DNA of 64,000 nt from Brevibacterium gallinarum (lineage in GTDB: Bacteria; Actinomycetota; Actinomycetes; Actinomycetales; Brevibacteriaceae). Below the pieces are notes generated by a model. The model saw nothing but the letters and a program-made list of their open reading frames with translations. It ran no database searches and was not told where the DNA came from. Positions 59,752 to 64,000 of the stretch are shown here, piece by piece. Location of the stretch: assembly GCF_014836885.1 (NCBI RefSeq), contig NZ_JACSPY010000003.1, forward strand, positions 62,001-126,000, written 5' to 3'. Both the position numbers and the translations under genes were made by a program. Position 1 is the stretch's first letter, and the number at the start of each line of letters is the position of its first letter.

Positions 59752-60770
59752 CATTTCTCCGTTCCGCTGGCCAGCGCGGTGAGCCGGGACAGGCAGCGCA
59801 GGTACTTCTTGCGGTATCCGCCGGAGACCATGTCGTCGGTGAAGACAGCGTCGAGGCGCTGGCCGCTGTTGTGGATGCTGATGCCACGGTCGTACATCCG
59901 GTCGACGAGCGCGACGAACCGCAGCGCGACGCTTTCGCTGTCGATGGTGTGCACGTCGTCCCACAGCGCCATGTCGATGCCCTCGAGCATGCGGCTGTAC
60001 CGGGACGGGTGGACGGATGACAGGTGGTCGAGCACCTCGTCGAAGTCATCGCGGGCGACGGTCGTCGCGCTGGTGCCGGCGGCGTAGTCGTCGAGACCGG
60101 CGGAATCGACCGGTTCCGGAGGCGTGGGGCTGCCGCGATGACGGTAGTCCTCACCGTCGATGGTGAGCACGGCGAACTGCGCGGACAGTGCTTGGATCTC
60201 GCGCAGGAAGTCCTGGGCGGCGAAGCGCCCCTGGCCCAGAGCACCGGGCAGCGTGTTGGAGGTTGCGACGATCTTGACGCCGGCGTCGGTGAGTTCGCGC
60301 ATGAGCCGCGACATCATGACGGTGTCGCCGGGGTCGTCGAGTTCGAACTCGTCGATGCACACGAGCTTCATCTTCGACAGTTCATCGCGGGCGCGCTGGA
60401 AGCCGAGGGCGCCGATGAGGTTGGTGTATTCGACGAAGGTGCCGAAGGTGGCCGGTTTCTCGTGGGCGTGCCAGGCGGCCGCGAGCAGGTGGGTCTTGCC
60501 GACGCCGTATCCGCCGTCGAGATAGATGCCCTTGCCGGCCTTGGGCTTGGAGCCGAAGAGCTTGGACAGGAAGCCGGTCTCCCGGCGCTGCTGGGTGAAG
60601 TCGCGCAGCTTGTCGCGGGCTTCGGACTGCGAGGGCTGCTGCGGGTCCGGCCGGTAGCTGTCGAACGACACATCCGAGAAGTGGGGCGGCGGCACGAATC
60701 CGTCGATGAGGTCTTCGGGGGCGACCTCCGGGCGGCGCTCGGTCAGCTTGATGATCTGCGGTTCACTCAC
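59751..60770 (-). CDS. zapE: AFG1/ZapE-family ATPase
   Basis: 339 residues. Walker A DGGYGVGKTHL (85-95), Walker B LVCIDEFELDDPGD, then ATSNTLPGALGQGRF. ZapE modulates FtsZ in E. coli; Afg1 is a mitochondrial quality-control ATPase. Role here is inferred from family. GTG at 60770 lies 8 nt from a TAGACT box with no ribosome-binding site, so it may be leaderless. Heads zapE-ppk2. Confidence 0.92.
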   Translation of the reverse strand: MSEPQIIKLTERRPEVAPEDLIDGFVPPPHFSDVSFDSYRPDPQQPSQSEARDKLRDFTQQRRETGFLSKLFGSKPKAGKGIYLDGGYGVGKTHLLAAAWHAHEKPATFGTFVEYTNLIGALGFQRARDELSKMKLVCIDEFELDDPGDTVMMSRLMRELTDAGVKIVATSNTLPGALGQGRFAAQDFLREIQALSAQFAVLTIDGEDYRHRGSPTPPEPVDSAGLDDYAAGTSATTVARDDFDEVLDHLSSVHPSRYSRMLEGIDMALWDDVHTIDSESVALRFVALVDRMYDRGISIHNSGQRLDAVFTDDMVSGGYRKKYLRCLSRLTALASGTEK

Positions 60771-60778
60771 AGCACATA

Positions 60779-60784
60779 AGTCTA
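60779..60784 (-). promoter_or_regulatory. -10 element, possible leaderless start of zapE
   Basis: TAGACT, 8 nt before the GTG at 60770. Confidence 0.45.
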
Positions 60785-60821
60785 CAAACGTTTGACCGGC
60801 TGTGGTGGCCGACCGGGTGCG

Positions 60822-61763
60822 TCAGGAGAAGTCGAAGCCGAGGCGGCCGAGCTGTTTGGGGTCGCGCTGCCAGTCCTTGGCGACCTTGACGTGCAGGTCG
60901 AGGTAGATCGGTGTGCCGAGGATGGCTTCGATGTTCTTGCGGGCCGTCGTGCCGATCTCCTTGAGGCGTGCTCCCTTGCGGCCGATAACGATCGCCTTCT
61001 GGCTGGGGCGCTCGACGAACAGGTTGACGTGCACGTCCCACAGCGGCTTGTCCTCCGGCCGGTCTTCGCGCGGGCGCATCTCCTCGACCTGGACGGCCAG
61101 GGAGTGCGGCAGCTCGTCGCGTACGCCTTCCAGGGCCGCCTCGCGGACGAGTTCGGCCACAAGCACCGTCTCCGGTTCGTCGGTGATCTCTCCGTCGGGG
61201 TACAGCGGCGGGGATTCGGGCAGGTGCTTGCTCAGCACTGCGTCGACGGTGTCGACCTGGAAGCCGTCGCGGGCGGAGACCGGGACGATGTCGGCGAAGT
61301 CGCCGAGCTGCTCGACGGCGATGAGCGCCTCGGTCAGCCGTTCGCGGTCGACGAGGTCGGTCTTCGTCACCAGTGCCACGACAGGGGTGCGTTCGGAGAC
61401 CATCTGCAGCTGTTCGGCGATGTAGCGGTCGCCTGGGCCGATGCGCTCGTTGGCCGGCAGGCAGAAGCCGATGACGTCGACTTCGCTCAGGGTTGCTGCG
61501 ACGAGGTCGTTGAGGCGGGCACCGAGCAGCGTGCGCGGCCGGTGCAGACCGGGGGTGTCGACGAGGACGAGCTGGTGGTCGTCGCGGTGGACGATGCCGC
61601 GGATCGTGTGCCGGGTGGTCTGGGGCTTCGCCGAGGTGATCGCGATCTTCGAGCCGACCAGCGCATTGGTCAGGGTGGACTTGCCGGTGTTCGGGCGGCC
61701 GACGAGGCAAGCGAAGCCGGCGCGGTATCCCTCGGGCAGATCGGTGCGGAACAGGTCGGTCAT
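60822..61763 (-). CDS. era: GTPase Era
   Basis: Ribosome-assembly GTPase that binds the 16S 3' end. 313 residues. G1 GRPNTGKS (22-29), G2 KPQTTRH, G3 DTPGL, G4 TKTD, and a C-terminal KH domain (AIVIGRKGARLKEIGTTARK). ATG overlaps the CBS-protein stop by 4 nt. Typical phoH-ybeY-CBS-era order. Confidence 0.98.
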   Translation of the reverse strand: MTDLFRTDLPEGYRAGFACLVGRPNTGKSTLTNALVGSKIAITSAKPQTTRHTIRGIVHRDDHQLVLVDTPGLHRPRTLLGARLNDLVAATLSEVDVIGFCLPANERIGPGDRYIAEQLQMVSERTPVVALVTKTDLVDRERLTEALIAVEQLGDFADIVPVSARDGFQVDTVDAVLSKHLPESPPLYPDGEITDEPETVLVAELVREAALEGVRDELPHSLAVQVEEMRPREDRPEDKPLWDVHVNLFVERPSQKAIVIGRKGARLKEIGTTARKNIEAILGTPIYLDLHVKVAKDWQRDPKQLGRLGFDFS

Positions 61764-63031
61764 ACGTCCTCAGTCTCTCGTTCCCGCCGCACACGCACGT
61801 GGGTGATGCGGTGGCGGCGGCCCTGGCCGGGCATGGCTTCGATGTGCAGTCCGGAGATCGTCGCATGCGCCCCGGCGATCGGCACACGGTCGATCTCCTT
61901 CGACAGCAGCCCGCCGACGGTTGTCACGTCCTCATCTTCGATGCGGGTGTCGAAGAACTCGGCGAGATCGTCGATCTGTGTGCGGGTGCTCACCAGGTAC
62001 TCCCCTGGCGCGGTTTCGACGATATCGTCCTCGGCGGCATCATACTCGTCTTCGATCTCACCGACGATCTCCTCGACGATGTCCTCCATCGTGATGAGCC
62101 CGGCGGTGCCGCCGTATTCGTCGACGGCCAGCGCGACGTGGTTGCTCGCCAGCTGCATCTCTCGCATCAGCTCATCGACCGGTTTGGTCTCGGGTACGAA
62201 CACGACCGGCCGGCAGTGCTCGGACACCGGGGCCTCGGCGTCTTCGGGGTGCAGGTGCAGGCGGCGGGCGACGTCCTTGAGGTAGACCACTCCGCGCACG
62301 TCGTCGAGGTCGTCGTCGATCACCGGCACGCGGCTGAAACCCGAGCGCAGGAATAGCGCCATCGCCTTGACCAGCGGCTCGTCGGAGTCGATGGCGACGA
62401 TGTCGGTGCGCGGGACCATCACCTTGTACACGCGGGTGTCGGCGAGGTTGAACACCGATTCGATCATGTCGCGCTCTTCGTCTTCGATGACGTCGACAGC
62501 CGAGGCGCGCTCGACGAGGTCGCGCAGCTGCCCTTCTGTCACGAACGGGCCGTCGCGGAAGACCTTGTCGGGGGTGAGCACATTGCCCAGCCACACGAGG
62601 ATGCGCGCCACCGGTCCGAGTGCGCGGCGCAGCCCGGCGACCAGCCAGCTGGTCAGCAGGCTGACCTTCAGCGACCGGCGCCGGCCGATGGTCCGCGGGG
62701 ACACGCCGGCGACGACGAAGACCGCGATCGAGGCGGTGATGACAGAGGCGAGGATGAGCTGCCAGCTGATGCCGAAGACGTGGTAGTAGCCGACGGCGAT
62801 GAAGATCGTCGCAAGCGCCTCGAAGAACTGGCGGACGAAGGTCAGCACGTTGATGTGGGTGGGCAGGTCGGCCAGGATCGCAGCGGCGGTGCTGCCGCCG
62901 CGGGTGCCATCCGCGGCGGCGTCGGAGATCTCGTGGTGGGAGACGTTAGAGATCGCGGCATCGGCTGCTGCCAGCACGGCGGCGAAGGCGATGCAGATGA
63001 GGCCGAGGAGCATGAAGGCGAGGATCGGCAC
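61760..63031 (-). CDS. CBS-domain membrane protein (DUF21/CorC type)
   Basis: 423 residues. DUF21 transmembrane region (1-135, about four helices), two CBS domains (about 195-315; MVPRTDIVAIDSDEPL, RVPVIDDDLDDVRGVVYLKDV), and a CorC_HlyC transporter-associated domain at the C-terminus. Related to CNNM/CorC magnesium or cobalt exporters. GTG start, 5 nt after ybeY. Confidence 0.92.
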   Translation of the reverse strand: MPILAFMLLGLICIAFAAVLAAADAAISNVSHHEISDAAADGTRGGSTAAAILADLPTHINVLTFVRQFFEALATIFIAVGYYHVFGISWQLILASVITASIAVFVVAGVSPRTIGRRRSLKVSLLTSWLVAGLRRALGPVARILVWLGNVLTPDKVFRDGPFVTEGQLRDLVERASAVDVIEDEERDMIESVFNLADTRVYKVMVPRTDIVAIDSDEPLVKAMALFLRSGFSRVPVIDDDLDDVRGVVYLKDVARRLHLHPEDAEAPVSEHCRPVVFVPETKPVDELMREMQLASNHVALAVDEYGGTAGLITMEDIVEEIVGEIEDEYDAAEDDIVETAPGEYLVSTRTQIDDLAEFFDTRIEDEDVTTVGGLLSKEIDRVPIAGAHATISGLHIEAMPGQGRRHRITHVRVRRERETEDV

Positions 63032-63036
63032 GGTGC

Positions 63037-63516
63037 TCAGTCCTCAGTCGGCTCGGGGATCGTCGTGCGGCCGGGCTCGCGCTCGGCGAACCACGTCAGC
63101 AGCAGGTGGCGCTGCAGGCCGAACATCTCTTCCTTCTCCTCGGGCTCGTGGTGGTCGTAGCCCATGAGGTGGAGCAGGCCGTGGGCGGTGAGCAGCAGGA
63201 TCTCGTCGCTGAGCGAATGTCCGGCGGCTGCGGCCTGCTCGGCGGCCACGCTGGGGCAGATGACGATGTCGCCGAGCATCCCGGCTTCGTCCTGGCCGGG
63301 TTTGAGTTCATCCATCGGGAAGGACATGACGTCAGTCGGGCCGTCGAGGTTCATCCAGCGCAGATGCAGCTCGGTCATCGCCGCCTCGTCGATGAACCGG
63401 ATGAACACCTCGGCTGCGGGGTTGATGTGCATGCGCTCGAGCACGTGCTCGGCCAGCGCAACGACTTCCGGCAGGTCGATGTCGGCTGGGGTCTCGTTGC
63501 CGATGTCGATGGCCAT
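63037..63516 (-). CDS. ybeY: Endoribonuclease YbeY
   Basis: 159 residues. Zinc-binding signature TAHGLLHLMGYDHHEPEE with three His, and the VMSFPMDE motif. Needed for rRNA maturation and ribosome quality control in other bacteria. ATG at 63516, one base after the phoH stop. Confidence 0.96.
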   Translation of the reverse strand: MAIDIGNETPADIDLPEVVALAEHVLERMHINPAAEVFIRFIDEAAMTELHLRWMNLDGPTDVMSFPMDELKPGQDEAGMLGDIVICPSVAAEQAAAAGHSLSDEILLLTAHGLLHLMGYDHHEPEEKEEMFGLQRHLLLTWFAEREPGRTTIPEPTED

Positions 63517-63517
63517 C

Positions 63518-64000
63518 TCAGCGTCCCTTCTGGCTCGCGGGGCCGGATTCGCGCCCGGACCACAGGTCGTAGGCGTCGACGATCGCGGAGACGAGGTCGT
63601 GACGGACGACGTCCTTGCTCGTCAGGCGGCAGAACTGGATGTCGTCGACGTGGCCGAGGATGTCCTGGGCGAGCACGAGCCCGCTGCGTGCGGCTCCGGG
63701 CAGGTCGACCTGGCTGGTGTCGCCGGTGACGACCATCCGGGAGCCGAAGCCCAGCCGGGTGAGGAACATCTTCATCTGCTCGAATGTCGTGTTCTGCGCT
63801 TCGTCGAGGATGATGAAGGAGTCGTTGAGCGTGCGGCCGCGCATATAGGCCAGCGGGGCGACCTCGATGGTGCCGGAGTCGAGCAGCATCTTGATCCGGT
63901 CGGGTTCGATCATGTCGTGCAGCGCGTCGTAGAGCGGGCGCACATAGGGGTCGATCTTCTCGTCGAGGGTGCCGGGCAGGAACCCGAGGTTCTCCCCTGC
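63518..64000 (-). CDS. phoH: PhoH-family ATPase, 5' end outside window
   Basis: The C-terminal 160 residues are present. Visible: [24 protein letters not shown], in part, near the edge, Walker [22 protein letters not shown] and [13 protein letters not shown]. The Walker A loop lies outside. Next to ybeY as in most bacteria. Confidence 0.95.
   Translation of the reverse strand, partial: AGENLGFLPGTLDEKIDPYVRPLYDALHDMIEPDRIKMLLDSGTIEVAPLAYMRGRTLNDSFIILDEAQNTTFEQMKMFLTRLGFGSRMVVTGDTSQVDLPGAARSGLVLAQDILGHVDDIQFCRLTSKDVVRHDLVSAIVDAYDLWSGRESGPASQKGR

Overview
This is a GC-rich chromosomal window from an actinobacterium. The evidence is the gene content and order: a mycobacterial-type integration host factor (mIHF), an actinobacterial PriA without helicase motifs, the pyrR-pyrB-pyrC-(membrane gene)-carA-carB-pyrF run, the yebC-ruvC-ruvA-ruvB-yajC-secD-secF-rel order, and frequent GTG/TTG starts. 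A Micrococcales-type organism is the best guess; genus cannot be fixed from sequence alone. The region is almost entirely core housekeeping chromosome. I see no phage, insertion sequence, CRISPR array, rRNA or plasmid feature, and almost all genes lie on the minus strand.

Layout. 1-1785: tail of a histidine gene group (hisE, hisG, a PH-domain membrane protein and the first codons of another gene). 2093-3028: a PnuC-family transporter under an FMN riboswitch, so most likely a riboflavin importer (RibM/PnuX). 3078-20904: a co-directional run of 16 genes from pyrR down to rpe. It combines UMP synthesis (pyrR, pyrB, pyrC, carA, carB, pyrF), nucleoid and nucleotide functions (mihF, gmk, rpoZ), cofactor genes (coaBC, metK) and priA, fmt, rsmB, rpe. 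The pyr part begins with a PyrR-binding RNA hairpin that overlaps the pyrR ribosome-binding site. 21047-22135: an epoxide-hydrolase-like enzyme on the plus strand, facing nusB-efp across a perfect 18-bp-stem terminator.

23418-32442: shikimate genes aroB, aroK, aroC, aroE with an embedded prepilin peptidase, then mltG, ruvX and alaS. 32613-39399: rpsD, rarA-aspS, a divergent ArsR-type regulator with a candidate operator, hisS, and a metallo-hydrolase. 39527-41669: DUF349 protein and an AbiEi-like orphan on the plus strand. 41680-51656: rel, preceded by three tandem 18-bp repeats, secF-secD-yajC, ruvB-ruvA with a near-consensus SOS box, ruvC-yebC, and a Nudix enzyme. 51751-57586: S9 peptidase, HIT protein, thrS, and a repeat-rich DUF4190-type membrane protein with an 11-bp direct repeat resembling an MtrA box.

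57773-58156: four tRNA genes (Gly-GCC, Cys-GCA, Val-CAC, Val-GAC) behind a good sigma-70-type promoter with a Crp/GlxR-like dyad upstream. 58350-64000: a PGPGW membrane protein, ppk2-zapE, and the phoH-ybeY-CBS protein-era group, with phoH cut by the window edge.

The notable signals are regulatory rather than a new multigene system: the two RNA switches, the rel-upstream repeats, the MtrA-like and Crp-like sites, the ArsR operator, and several genes whose -10 box lies 6-8 nt from the start codon, which suggests leaderless mRNAs.
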